From Hymenochaete sp. R1 (taxonomy: Eukaryota > Basidiomycota > Agaricomycetes > Hymenochaetales > Hymenochaetaceae), in NCBI GenBank assembly GCA_019400425.1, contig JAFREE010000201.1:1-36875 (forward strand): a stretch of 36,875 nt of DNA. The letters run 5' to 3'. The position numbers and the translations under genes are program-made. Shown here in pieces: positions 1-10,029 of the stretch. Within the stretch, counting starts at the first letter, position 1. The number at the start of each line of letters is the position of its first letter. Under the pieces are notes generated by a model. That model was not told the origin of the DNA and made no database searches. It saw nothing but the letters and a program-made list of their open reading frames with translations.

Positions 1-167
1 ATGTCTTCCCTTTCAGCCCCCTTTGAGAGCCGTTTTGTCGCAGAATGGACTTTTCAAGAATAATAGCGCGTGCATCCACTCATCCAGTGAAAGCACAAAC
101 GATGTGATGTTAAAAGGCATACAAGGATTTCTATGCACATTATGTTTTCATGTTTGGATGGTCGTTT

Positions 168-1060
168 CTATGCGTCCACAAAGTGAGGTACAAAGATGAG
201 GTTGCCCAATACGATCTGAATACCTGATGACGTCCGGAAGAACTGCATCCATCCCTCTTCTTCTATATCCGTGTCTGATTCTACTGCCGCTTCCCCCAAG
301 ATTCTGCAGCACATTTTGCTGAGACCAATGGAGGGGATGGGTTTGAGCTGTATTAGTTGGCGACAGTTGGGGCATTTATATTGTGGATCCGGTGCAGAGG
401 CTCTGCGCACTGACAGATCCTCGAATACAAGCATCAAATCCTCGCCAGCTCCAAGCACCAGCCTCTCCTTGCCAGAAAATGTTTCATAATGTGGGAACCG
501 TTGACAATGTTCTACAAACTGCACATGCAACCACTCGAAAATGCATTTTCCACAGAAATGGTGTCCGCAGTTGATACTGTAGACATAAATAGTTAGTATT
601 ATTTTTCGGAAATTTCAAATTTTGTGAAGCTAAGCATAACTGAAACGCCTTACACAACAGGAGATTTTAATTCCGTATCATGGCAAATGGTGCACTCCAA
701 AGCATCTGAAAGACGTTGTTTCTGTGGAGAAGCATGACGCCTTGGATTAGCAAGTCACAGAATCGGAAACAACAACCTCTTACAAATCCTTCTTCATCCT
801 GCAAGCGTTCGGAAAAGGCCTGGTTTTCGAGTCTCAACTTTCCGTTCTCCTCACGCAGGCAGTCCAATTGGGATTGAAGCTGTTCAAGTGCCTGTTGGAG
901 CCCTTCGACGAGTTGCTCAATCTCGGCATTCGACTAATAATTCGTGAAGTTAGAGAGAGGAAGGGCGGTGATGCGAGGAAGATGTCAGGGATTTCCCGGT
1001 AAAATGCAGCCTGAAGTAAATACGCACCGATGAGCCTGCCAGCGTACGATCCTCAAGCTT
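168..1060 (-). CDS. RING-finger protein with coiled coil (probable E3 ubiquitin ligase), 5' end unresolved
   Basis: Read on the minus strand, exons at about 1028 upward, 933-784, 721-654 and 576-168 join in phase across introns 1027-934, 783-722 and 653-577, each GT...AG. The protein has a Glu/Gln/Leu-rich coiled coil, then a C3HC4 RING: CTIC, about 11 residues, INCGHHFCGKC, a long insert of about 50 residues, then CPNC. RING proteins of this layout normally bring E2-ubiquitin to a substrate. The insert between the sixth and seventh zinc ligands is longer than usual. I see no stop or frameshift in the joined exons, which makes this one of the few undamaged genes here. The first exon is uncertain: the frame upstream of 1060 meets a stop, so another intron or a different start is needed. 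Substrate and localisation cannot be judged. Confidence 0.7.
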
Positions 1061-1870
1061 CCAAGCGAGTGAGACATTGTAAAAAAGCAGTTAAGAACAT
1101 TGGGACCAAAGAGCAACGAACATCAGTAGAGCTATTAGTTGAAGTTCTTTGTCGCAAGGTCCTTCCCAAGTTACTCTTAAAATCCGTGTTAGACAACGTT
1201 CTTCCAATAAACATTGAACTAAAATTTACATTAGCTTTGTCTTCTGACTTATCAGTCGAGGCAGATGTGAAGCCTGAGGCGCCTTTCTCATAAGAGTGGC
1301 CTGCTTGCACAGGCAGTTCCTCCCAGTCGCTTGTCTGTGGAAGGACCTTCATTCACGCGCCGGTGGGTGTTGGGGTTACTGTTAGAATGATGGGCATGTC
1401 AGCAAATTGCAATCCATAGCCATGGTTTTGTTTTACACATTTACAGCTACTCCCACGCTTGTTGTATTTGGTTCAGCACATTGGTTGCATTGACGCAAAG
1501 AACAAAAAATGGGACAATTGTTGTCTCTCGGGCTTGAAATTGATACCTTCTCATCGATGGGCTCCGTGATATTGAACAAGGGCACAAAACTTCAATTACA
1601 AATCGCACTGTAATGCCTGAAGACAGCCAATTGGATGGCTATTGTCGCCAAGCGTGGTAGAATTGACGTCGGAAAGGTATTAAAAGCGCATGTATGGCGC
1701 CGCATTAGATATTAATATTACCTTACCGAGTCGCACTGGCACGAATTGAGGAGACAGGGGTCTCGACCATTACCGCCCGAGCGCATGAGACTCCATGACA
1801 ACACCGTGGCTATGGCTTCGAGGACAAGATCTCTATCGTCACTATTGAGGAGGTCCCTAAGCTTCTGAGG
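1061..1870. other. Stretch without a firm gene call
   Basis: This may hold the 5' exon of the RING gene (minus strand, up to about 1350). At 1510-1860 on the plus strand there are short protein-like pieces in different frames: FSSMGSVIL near 1550 and RIEETGVSTIT near 1755, then FEDKISIVTIEEVPKLLR near 1825. The first two faintly recall the TIM-barrel core of dihydrouridine synthase Dus2 (a GMGAALL motif and an IEATGV motif in about that order), but the spacing is off and stops intervene. I do not call a gene. Confidence 0.2.
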
Positions 1871-1877
1871 TAAGCGT

Positions 1878-3497
1878 TTAGCATGCTCCGCACACACCAG
1901 GATCGAATATATCCTTTCCGACGAGAAAAGAGGTCTCGTGAGTTAAGCAGGCATTGACGAATGGAGTGATATGGGTTGATTCGGCGAAAGGAGCGGAAGC
2001 AGGTACGGCGGCAACGGAGGACGCAGCATGCGATTCCTGAGAGTCTAAGAGCCGTTGAGATGGTTTGGACGCTCTGGAAGATTGGCGTGGCGGAATATGA
2101 TGAGAAGAGTTGTCATTTAAGGATTCCGGATCCCGACGCACTGTCAGAAGACGAATGGAATGTATCTGGGCACGGAGGTGGACAAAGTACGAGTGGAACG
2201 GCGGTGACAAGGGATCGTCACGGAGGATTCGAATGTCACGTGAGAAACTCGTCTCATGAGAGAATTGATGAGAACGCGATAAGCTAGTACATGGCGTCCT
2301 CAATGTACCCTATGACTATTCCTTTCATGGTGTCACTAAGTTTCTTTCGTCGTTCTGCGTGAACCAGGGCGAGACAACTGCGCCAAAAAGAATGAAATAC
2401 GATATGTCTGGCTTTTTCCCACACAAGACTTCGTAAGGAGACTTAGACGCCGACGTTGAGGATTCGACAACTCTGTTGCGTCCATGTAGCATGTGGGACA
2501 AGAAGTGTGACCATAGTGCCGTGTTCTCGACAGCTCGCATATTGGTTCGGGTGCCATCCGAAAGAGTGTGTATGAGGCGCTCTACCTTTCCATTCATTGC
2601 ATGTGCGTACGGAACAGTTGTTCGGTGCGTGATACCTTTCGATTTGTTGAACTCAGTCCTTAAGGCATTAACAAATTCTCCTCCGCTATCAGTTTGGAGT
2701 TCCTTGACGGAGTTGTGCGTTCTGGCTTGAATAAAAGCTTATAGCTCCGCCCATAGGCCGAGAATCGTTTCTGCGGCTTTGTTTCGGAGTGGATAAGCCC
2801 AGGCAAAGTTGGAGTGGGGGTCCAGGAATACAGCGGCCAGTGTGAACCCAGTTACTGAAGGACAATCGAAAAACATGAGGTCCCAATATATCAAGTCTCC
2901 CACCGCTTTGTATTCCGAATCGCGCGTCCCAAACTTTCCAGCTGGCATTCTCGAGACGGAACAAGGTAAGCACTCTTTTGGCGCGTCTTTTGCTATTTCC
3001 ATACTGCTTATTCTCCCTTTCCGACCTTTCCGAAAAGCGTCATTTATCGTCTTAAGATTGACATGACCCGCTGCTCGATGAAGGTACTCCCAGGTGGTTG
3101 TTTTTGGAGGCGGTTTTGAGTTGATGGAAAGACACGCCAACTCTCCCAACCGGCGACACATCAAGAAAACATACAGTTCGTTCATAACCTGTCCAGTAGC
3201 AACGGTCTTATCATCTCTAGACAATGTAACCGAGTTTGGGCTGAAGGTAAGAACGTGTCCATCCAGATGAAGTTTTCTGACTGAAAGCAGGTTCGCACTT
3301 AGACCCGGAACATATAACGCTCTTAAGGATATAGGTGTTCCGGTAAGGACATCTGCAACTTGAACATGAGCGGTCCCAATTACGATGGCCCGTAGGGACG
3401 ATTGTTCATTTGCAGTGCGTAATTCCACGTCGCATCCAACAAAGGAAGTGAAAAGACTCGCGTCGTTCACCATATGACTCGCTGCCCCCCCCCCCCC
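1878..3497 (-). mobile_element. Ty1/copia retrotransposon pol relic (protease edge, GAG-pre-integrase, integrase)
   Basis: The minus-strand frame starting near 3490 reads AASHMVND (the end of the copia protease active-site block), LYVPGLSANLLSVRKL (the protease tail), a GAG-pre-integrase stretch (WEYLHRAAGHVN), the zinc-binding CLPCSVSRMP and the integrase core with YWDLMFF, then SGGEFVNALRTEF and YAHAMNGKVERL. This is the usual copia order. Breaks: a TAA at 2739-2741 interrupts the integrase; a frameshift near 2345 moves the reading to KLSDTMKGIVIGYIEDA; a second near 2285 moves it to AYRVLINSL...VTFES. Reverse transcriptase and RNase H are missing. The catalytic Asp-Ser-Gly of the protease is replaced by a run of 13 G, so the element begins abruptly there. 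No LTRs were found. It is a truncated, inactive copy. Confidence 0.88.
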
Positions 3498-3563
3498 TTT
3501 CCTCCTTCCCTTCACTCCACGAGCTTCTACCAACGTTCGATCGACTCAATCCCCTCATCCGTA

Positions 3564-5503
3564 ATGGCGGGAGGACCAGCTATCGTAGCCGGAGAGCAGG
3601 GTGTTTACGTCCATTTGTCAGACCCGAACCGCAAGTGGTATAATAACTAGAGGTACGACTCTCGGACTGACTTCCGTTTCCATCTCCTTTGCCTTTGCTA
3701 ACCTTGTTGTTATAGGTTAATTTGTCTCGATGCGTGGGTTCTGCTTTTGTGAGTCGATTTGTACCCTGTTGCTTGTTAATCTGTTTGAATGCGACGAATG
3801 TAATGATGTGACGTCCATCTCTTCCTTCTAGCCTTATTACATCGTCCACCAATGGTTACGATGGAAGTATGATGAACGGACTCCAGTCCCTCACTCAATT
3901 GAAAGATTCTTTCAATAACCCAACGGGTAGCATGCTCGGTCTTCTCAATGCCATTCAGAATATCGGTGGTCTTGCAGGTTACCCTTTCGCTCCGTATATA
4001 TCGGACGGACTCGGACGTAGGGCTGCAATCTTCATTGGCGCCACGATAATGGCGGGCGCTACTGTTCTGCAGACCGCCTCGCAAAACGTCAATATGTTCA
4101 TTGGTACTCGTTTCCTGATCGGGTTCGGCTTGACGTTTGCAGCTTGCGGTTCGTCAACATTTTTTTCTGCAGACTCTTCAACTTAATGCCGTTATTGACT
4201 CAATTTTTTTCCCGTTTGTTCTTAGGCGCACCATTGCCTGTTTCGGAAATATCTTATCCGACATATCGAGCGCAACTCACTTCAACGTATAACTCTCTTT
4301 GGTAAGGGCATGTGTCTATATCCCTGGATATGACCACCTGACGTGCCTATAAGGTACACTAGGGCTATTGTTGCAGTGTGGACAACCTTCGGAACCTTCA
4401 AAATCGACCCTCCGCTTTGCAGGGCCTCCCTTCAGTCCTACAAATTGGCCTTATCTGGTTCGCACCAGAGTCGCCTCGTTTCCTCATAGAAAAGGGACGA
4501 GACACCCAAGCACTCCGCACCCTTGCCTATTACCATGCGGGTGGTATCCAGTAAGTTGACACAGACTGCCTCTAAATGACTGGATGTTTATTCTTACTTC
4601 AAATTTAGAACTCACCTCTTGGTACAATACGAATTTGAGGAAATCAAGTCCGCCATCGATCTTGATCGCAACGTAACCAAGAACGTCAGCTGGAAGTCAC
4701 TCATCGCGACCAAAGGCAATCGCAGGCGTCTTGCCGTCATCATTGCCTTCTTTTCGCAATGGTTGCGTAATGGCCTTGTATCATACTATCATACAAAGTC
4801 TTCGATACAATCGACATTACGGACACCACGACCCAGCTCCTCATCAATGGTATCCTGCAAATCTGGAACTTGTTTTTTTTTTTTTTGCTTTGTTGGCGTC
4901 GGCCCTTTGGGAGCGTATTGGTCGTCGAATACTATTTATTTCTTCGTGTGTCGGAGTGCTCGTGTTTTTCACGTTGCAGACCGCCTGTGCCGGGCACTTC
5001 GCGAAAACCGGAGATGAAAATGCTGCTCACGCCGTCATTGCATTCATTTTCTTGTTCTATGCGGCGTACGAGTGTGTTTTTTTCATTGTATTACTTTTTT
5101 TTCGACTTTAACATTCTCGATCTAGCATCGCCTTCTCGCCGCTTATTGTATCATATACGATTGACATTTTACCATACCCCATCAAAGTCAAAGGGCTTAC
5201 TGTTTTCAGCTTTTCAATCTCCCTCTCCCTCATCTTCAACCAACACGTCAACCCTATCGCACTCGGCGCTATTGGGTGGAAATACTACGTTTGCATTCTA
5301 TTCATACTCTTCTATAGCTTTCATTGACACATCTTGCTCCCTTCTAGGTTGTCTACTGTTGTTGGATCTTCGCCGAACACGTTTACTGCTACTTCTACAT
5401 TGTTGAGACGAAGGACCGGTCGCTTGAAGAGACTGCTGGTTCCAAACTGTCTGTTTGTGAGTTGGCCTCAACGATGAGACATCACATCTCACACTCTCCC
5501 TAA
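3564..5503 (+). pseudogene. MFS sugar transporter (hexose/lactose-permease type), disrupted
   Basis: The start context MAGGPAIVAGEQGVYVHL...KWYNN and following blocks (NGYDGSMMNGLQS, GYPFAPYISDGLGRRAA, RFLIGFGLTF, PSALQGLPSVLQIGLIWFAPESPRFL, INGILQIWN, ERIGRRILF, YIVETKDRSLEET) match the twelve-helix fungal sugar-porter family, which imports sugars across the plasma membrane. Seven introns are visible (3653-3715, 3749-3831, 4149-4225, 4302-4353, 4551-4608, 5072-5125, 5289-5347), all in the expected phase. Damage: TAG at 3648-3650 just after WYNN; loss of the usual WAWRI-like residues with a frameshift near 4408; a frameshift near 4788 inside the SYY...KVFDTI helix; a T14 run at 4873-4886 that shifts frame within LFFALLASALWERIG. 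The C-terminal tail is also not the normal one. Function is almost surely lost. Confidence 0.9.
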
Positions 5504-5544
5504 TGGCGAAAACCATACTGGACCAATTTGCAGCCTCCAACCCA

Positions 5545-6501
5545 ATTCCGTCATCCTTCCCAACTATCTAATTCCGTAATCATAACTGCTTGATTCGGTC
5601 GCATGATTCCAGTCTAGACCACGTTCTGAATTATTTCTCGCCCACAAGAAGGCTTAATGTCCATCCATCCTTATTTCCCCTCTGGACCCGCGCCAATTCA
5701 ACACGCCCTTGCAGATGGGAGAAAAGAAACCGGTGTCTGCATATTGGAAATGAAAGAAAAGAGACTCGGTGCCGACGTGGAAGAGATATGGGAACGAAAA
5801 CGGTTGGTGCGTGGCCTGTACTTTTTTCAACATACAGTAACTCATTGCTATTATTACAGCCGATACCAGAAAATACATGCTATTCTGATCTGAGAGATCT
5901 GGCGGGTCTCGAAGGCGAAAGACTTCTTGTATCCATTCTCAGAAAGATGTTCAAGTTGAAAGGAGAAGTAAGTCTTCCATCCATGAACTATCGTTCTGGA
6001 TTTGATGCTGCTTGCAGGCTGTTGCAGAACCTCAAGATGACAGTGAGGCTACACGCGCACCCTTCGTTACTGGAGAAACGGCGATGATTGACTTCGCTAC
6101 ATGGGATGCCAATAAGGTTGCTTGTATGAACCGCGGCATTGGACACCAAGTAAGCCCTTCCAGCTCACCATTCTAACGGTAGCGTTGCTGACCATCGACC
6201 GTCACCTCAGAAACTTCTCACAACGTTACTCCCGTCAGCTAAAGAGCTGCATGTATTCAGACCCCAACCCTATTCACTGAGGGCAACCGACCCAGGCTTA
6301 TTTAGGCCCTTGCTCGCTCTTCGTGAATCCGGAGAGGCGACGTTCGATCCGACGACGCGTATGGTTGCAATACGGTGTGCGCAGGACAGCTTCGTGCACA
6401 TTCCGGTACTACATCCGCAAGATAAGAAGCAGCTCTTAGCGCAGGAATGGCGGAAGGGAGTTTGGCCACAGTGGTTGAATAATAAAGTGATGAAACTCTG
6501 A
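5545..6501 (+). pseudogene. FMT1: Mitochondrial methionyl-tRNA formyltransferase, disrupted
   Basis: FMT formylates initiator Met-tRNA in mitochondria using 10-formyl-THF. The visible blocks are SFGRMIP, RLNVHPSL and GPAPIQHALADGR (formyl-donor binding and catalytic region, where the family has HPSLLPxYRGPAPIQ), GVCILEM, then PIPENTCYSDL, a C-terminal TGETAMIDFATWDANKV...GHQ block and an end at TGA 6499-6501. Introns 5807-5859, 5968-6017 and 6150-6210 splice in frame. Lesions: TGA at 5591-5593 where the family has Ser before FGR; a frame change between RRLNV and the upstream SFGR block; loss of the xYR residues and a frameshift between HPSLFP and GPAPIQ near 5685. Everything N-terminal of SFGR is missing or unreadable. 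It lies about 40 bp after the transporter relic, same strand. Confidence 0.87.
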
Positions 6502-6831
6502 CTTCCCACTTGATCTCTGATGGTAACCCTTATTTGGGGGTACGTGCCGTTTTCGTGCTTAGAGATCATTAAGAAATCTATCATCCTCGTACTCTCCCCG
6601 GGTAGCCTTAAGGCTCAGATACATAATTGTGTGTCAGTAGCAGCATCGTACTTGATTTTCAGGGATTTATAAATGAGATAATTCCATGATCACCTTCAGG
6701 ATGGTTGCGCAGAGGAAATAAAATAAAATAAAAACACAAGTCAGAGCGAAGTCACCTTCACTCGGAATTCCCCGATCGGAGTTTACACGCGCTTCTTTCT
6801 CTCCACGTACACATCCAACTCAATTTTTGCG

Positions 6832-8204
6832 ATGTTTCGGCGACCGCTTTCTTTGCTTTCTCTCTCTAAAGCTCATCTTACCGCTCTCCAACGAGCCTGT
6901 TTTCATTCAGTTGACAACATCAAATCACGTTCCGTCGATGAGCTTGCTGAAGGCATGCTGTTTCCTCCTCTTTTAAGAATATTCTTAGCCCTGAAACATC
7001 GGTTATTCATTCAGGCCTGAAGCTCACATTTTCTGAAATCTCAGAGCAATTGCACCAAAACCGCCTCCTCAAAGTCAAGTGGCTGCGACAATACTTGATG
7101 CCTCCCGTTTGATTTTCCATATCGCTGGTCCTGTGAATACTCTCTTAGATGGTGAAGGTCTACGTCGGGGGGTGGTACTCGAGCTCAGCGGTCCTCCTGG
7201 CAGTCCCAAAGAAAAGATTGCTCTTGAAGCTGCAGAGAATGCGCTGGACTCTGGAACCGAAATTGTCTTCTTAGGTCGGTACTATGATATTATCTAATGC
7301 AATTACTGACTTCGACCAGATTGCCAAAACATGGGTATACTCCCAATTTTGACTCAAGGCTTGAAAGGGGAGCCTCATTCATCATTCAAGTCATGAACAT
7401 ACTAATTTGAGTTAAAGTGCGTAAAGGATCGCTTGAAAAGCTTCGATACGTGCGTTGCTTATCGTTAACAAATCTCATAGTGTCTATGCACGACCTTCAT
7501 AACTACACTGAGGCACATCCTAATGTTTGTAGCACGTACGATGATTAGACCTCTTACTGAAAGATTAAATAGATAACACTTATTGTCTTCAACACTTTAT
7601 CCTTTCTCTTCCAAGCGGCGAATCTAACTCGAACCGCAAGAGCAGGTATACTTGACCAGATCAGAGCGGTTCTCGCAAACATCTGTGCTTCTAAACAGAT
7701 CGCTGTCTTAATTACGGTGCAACTAGTAACAAGAATGGTCGGCGTCGATGGCGAAGCTTCAAATTTCGATACCGCCGACAGAGCTGTAATGGTTCCTGCC
7801 TTGGGTGACACATATTTCCCTCAAAGTAGATCGTATTGCATTACTTTCGTCTTGAGTTCTCCGTTAACTGGGTGCGTCAGGTATGACATCAATTATTGCT
7901 TCTTACTTCATTATAGCGTAGCTAGACTTCTTTCTTCGCCTGAGCGTGATGCAGAACACTGTAGAGAAAGGCTTGTACAAGCACCGTATGAGATCGTAAG
8001 TCCCCTAGTTTAACTTGTTTTACTTATGTGCTCACCCTATTGTAGATCGATGGATGTGTTGCAGTGCGCCAGGGTACTTCAGATCGACAAAATATTTTGG
8101 CCGCGACTGAGAATGCCGTCAGGTGTAACGATATAGTCCTTTCTTCGATCATGTTCAGCCATTGGAATTTCCTCTACAGGAACAATTTGCTTTCGCAACG
8201 ATAA
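6832..8204 (+). CDS. RAD51C-like RecA-family DNA repair paralogue
   Basis: Blocks in order: N-terminal helical region starting MFRRPLSLLSLSKAHLTALQ; LLDGEGLRRGVVLELSGPPG; EIVFLDCQNM; KLRYVRCLSLTNLIVSMHDL; LIVFNTLSFLFQAANLTR; ILDQIRAVLANICASKQI; TVQLVTRMVG; VPALGDTYFPQSRSY; then LLSSPERDAEHCRERL and an end at TAA 8202-8204. The order and wording fit RAD51 paralogues of the RAD51C type, which help load RAD51 in homologous recombination. Visible introns include 7275-7320, a large one before KGSLEKL, and ones near 7530, 7870, 8000 and 8140. The Walker A is unusual (GPPGSPKEK, no GK[ST]) and the Walker B Asp position reads Asn, so ATP hydrolysis is doubtful. The first splice needs a GC donor at 6954 and then does not reach the downstream frame without a one-base change near 7044, so the gene may be slightly damaged. 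Confidence 0.75.
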
Positions 8205-8239
8205 GGCGACTGCCATGTATCGGTGAATTACTGATTTAA

Positions 8240-8890
8240 ATAAAATACAGAAGGCTCTTACCCAAACAAGGTTTCACTCTGCAGTTGCAATAATTGTTGA
8301 TGAAGAAGTCATGGTAACCTTTCCCATGACCGAGGCGAAAAAAACTTGCTATCGAAAGCAACACCTGCACCACTTTGTCAACTATTAATCAGTGAACCTC
8401 GCTTCGTGTTTTGTTAACTGGCACTAAAATGAGATCAAGTGATGATACATCCTCGTCAAAAACTCGAAGAGAACAGGTCAAGTGGGTTTCATGGAAGTTT
8501 TTAGACAGCTTACTACTTGTTCGTCGACGACCCTGCCACCCCGGATCGGGTTCTCTGATTCCCCAGACCCCAGAAGGCAGAGGATCTAGGTCATCCTGTC
8601 CGTATATCTGTAGCATATCCATACGGTTATCCTTCCTGTTGGCGATTTTAGGAACGAAAAGCGTCTTCTCTGTGTATCAGGTTGAACATCTGAAGGTCGA
8701 AGAAGACGTTGTTTATTACTTTCGCGAAGGACCGTGGTGCCAATACTGGACGTGTCTACTTCTCCTTTCATGCTCAGGTAGCAGCTTATTGAGTTGCTCG
8801 ATTAGAAAACGGGTAGCGTCAGCAGATGTTTCATTACTTCTTCTGCTACATCATTGTAGTTGAGAAACAAACCCGGGAGAAGAAATCAAG
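8240..8890 (-). pseudogene. 5-formyltetrahydrofolate cyclo-ligase (MTHFS), disrupted
   Basis: On the minus strand the pieces EEVMKHLLTLPVF, ISCYLSMKGEVDTSSI, MDMLQIYGQDDLDPLPSGVWGIREPD, GVAFD and RLGHGKGYHDFFI appear in that order. The last is the hallmark G-RLGHGKGYYDRF motif that binds ATP in MTHFS, the enzyme converting 5-formyl-THF to 5,10-methenyl-THF. Lesions: TAA at 8802-8804 where Gln is expected after LPVF; frame changes in the segment between VLRE and MDMLQ; a frameshift within the run of T before RLGHGK near 8340. One intron seems to lie between WQGRRR and the GVAFD block. The N-terminal ATP-binding lysine region is not found. Length is well short of the usual 200 residues or so. 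It converges on the RAD51C-like gene with about 35 bp between. Confidence 0.82.
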
Positions 8891-8899
8891 CATGGGCAT

Positions 8900-10025
8900 C
8901 TACATTGCTTGCAAATGTCTACTTCTGTCACATCAGAGACCTTTTTTTGAACTGCCTGTCGAATAACCCTTTTGACCCCTGAGATAATGGTAGACTTTGC
9001 GGCAGACATTCAGAACGAGTTTTCTCCTTGACACACAGGTAAGGTGAGGGAAGTTAGGAAAGCCAGGCAAACGTGGCGGTTACCAGTCAAGTTGCGTATC
9101 GCGCTGCTATTGTGATCGGCGTCTTGTCAAGCTTTCGGCCTTTCGTTCACTCATTTTAGAGCGCCGCGAATCTTAAAGCTGCATGCACTCCGAAAGTTCA
9201 CCCGAGACTGGGTTTGATTTTGGCGCTTGATTCTTCTTCTTAACTTAGGTCTCTACGAGGGGCAAATCATGTAATTTTAGTTTTTATGGTTAAATATTTC
9301 TCTTGTAGAAGAATATGAGCTCTTGCAGGAGTTATACAACTGCGTTAAATTCTGTTACGCTGCATCAAAATCCCATTTTTTTGTCGACCCAAAGTCAGCA
9401 CTCATTTCCTTAGACATTTGAGTGAGCATCTACATAATTGTTCGAAGCCGCAAATTTTAATGCCAACCAATAGGGTCGAGGAATTTTAGAGGAACTCAAT
9501 CAACTAAAGGAACATTCAAAAGTCCTCGGAAAATTTAGAACCAATACGCTATTGGGGCAAGCTGAATTTTATCCGGTCCCTAAAATAAACAATCTTCGAT
9601 AAATCTACAGCTGATGTGCTGAAGACCGAGATATTCGTGGTCGTGAGGCAAACGGCGAGGCGCTTCTCCAGAAGCTCGTGTTATAGTTCATTGGTATTCG
9701 GACGTTCTTGAGTGGGCTTCGGTGGGCGAACTGGATTCGGGTTGATATGAAACAGCTTACTATGAGCGCATAGTTCAAGTACTGGGCCGCCTGACAGGCG
9801 ATGCCATAGTTTCTCCGTCACGGTTGAAGTTCAAGATACGAGATATCGAATACCAATGCTCTTCATTCGTGCACTTTCTAACCAAAAGAAATGAATTTTC
9901 AACAGAGTTTTCCGACAGTAATGGTGCAAGAACTGCGCAAAATAGTCCAGAACATCAAATCTCGGACCAGGCATTAAAAGGAAAGATCTGTCGGAGTATC
10001 TAATAAGAGGAGCATTGGTAAGAAT
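8900..10025. other. Gene-free stretch
   Basis: No convincing coding block on either strand. Frames are short and closed often, composition is ordinary to AT-rich, and I saw no tandem repeat, TIR or RNA gene. The region from 9831 to 10025 on the minus strand is open but probably 3' sequence or intron of the primase gene. Confidence 0.5.
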
Positions 10026-10029
10026 AATA

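Noticed and set aside
4870..5406. 178-codon plus-strand frame in the transporter
   Set aside because: It is the out-of-frame reading of the transporter exons and introns after the T14 run; the family-matching residues lie in another frame.
8411..8863. 150-codon plus-strand frame
   Set aside because: Antisense to the MTHFS relic, whose minus-strand motifs are clear.
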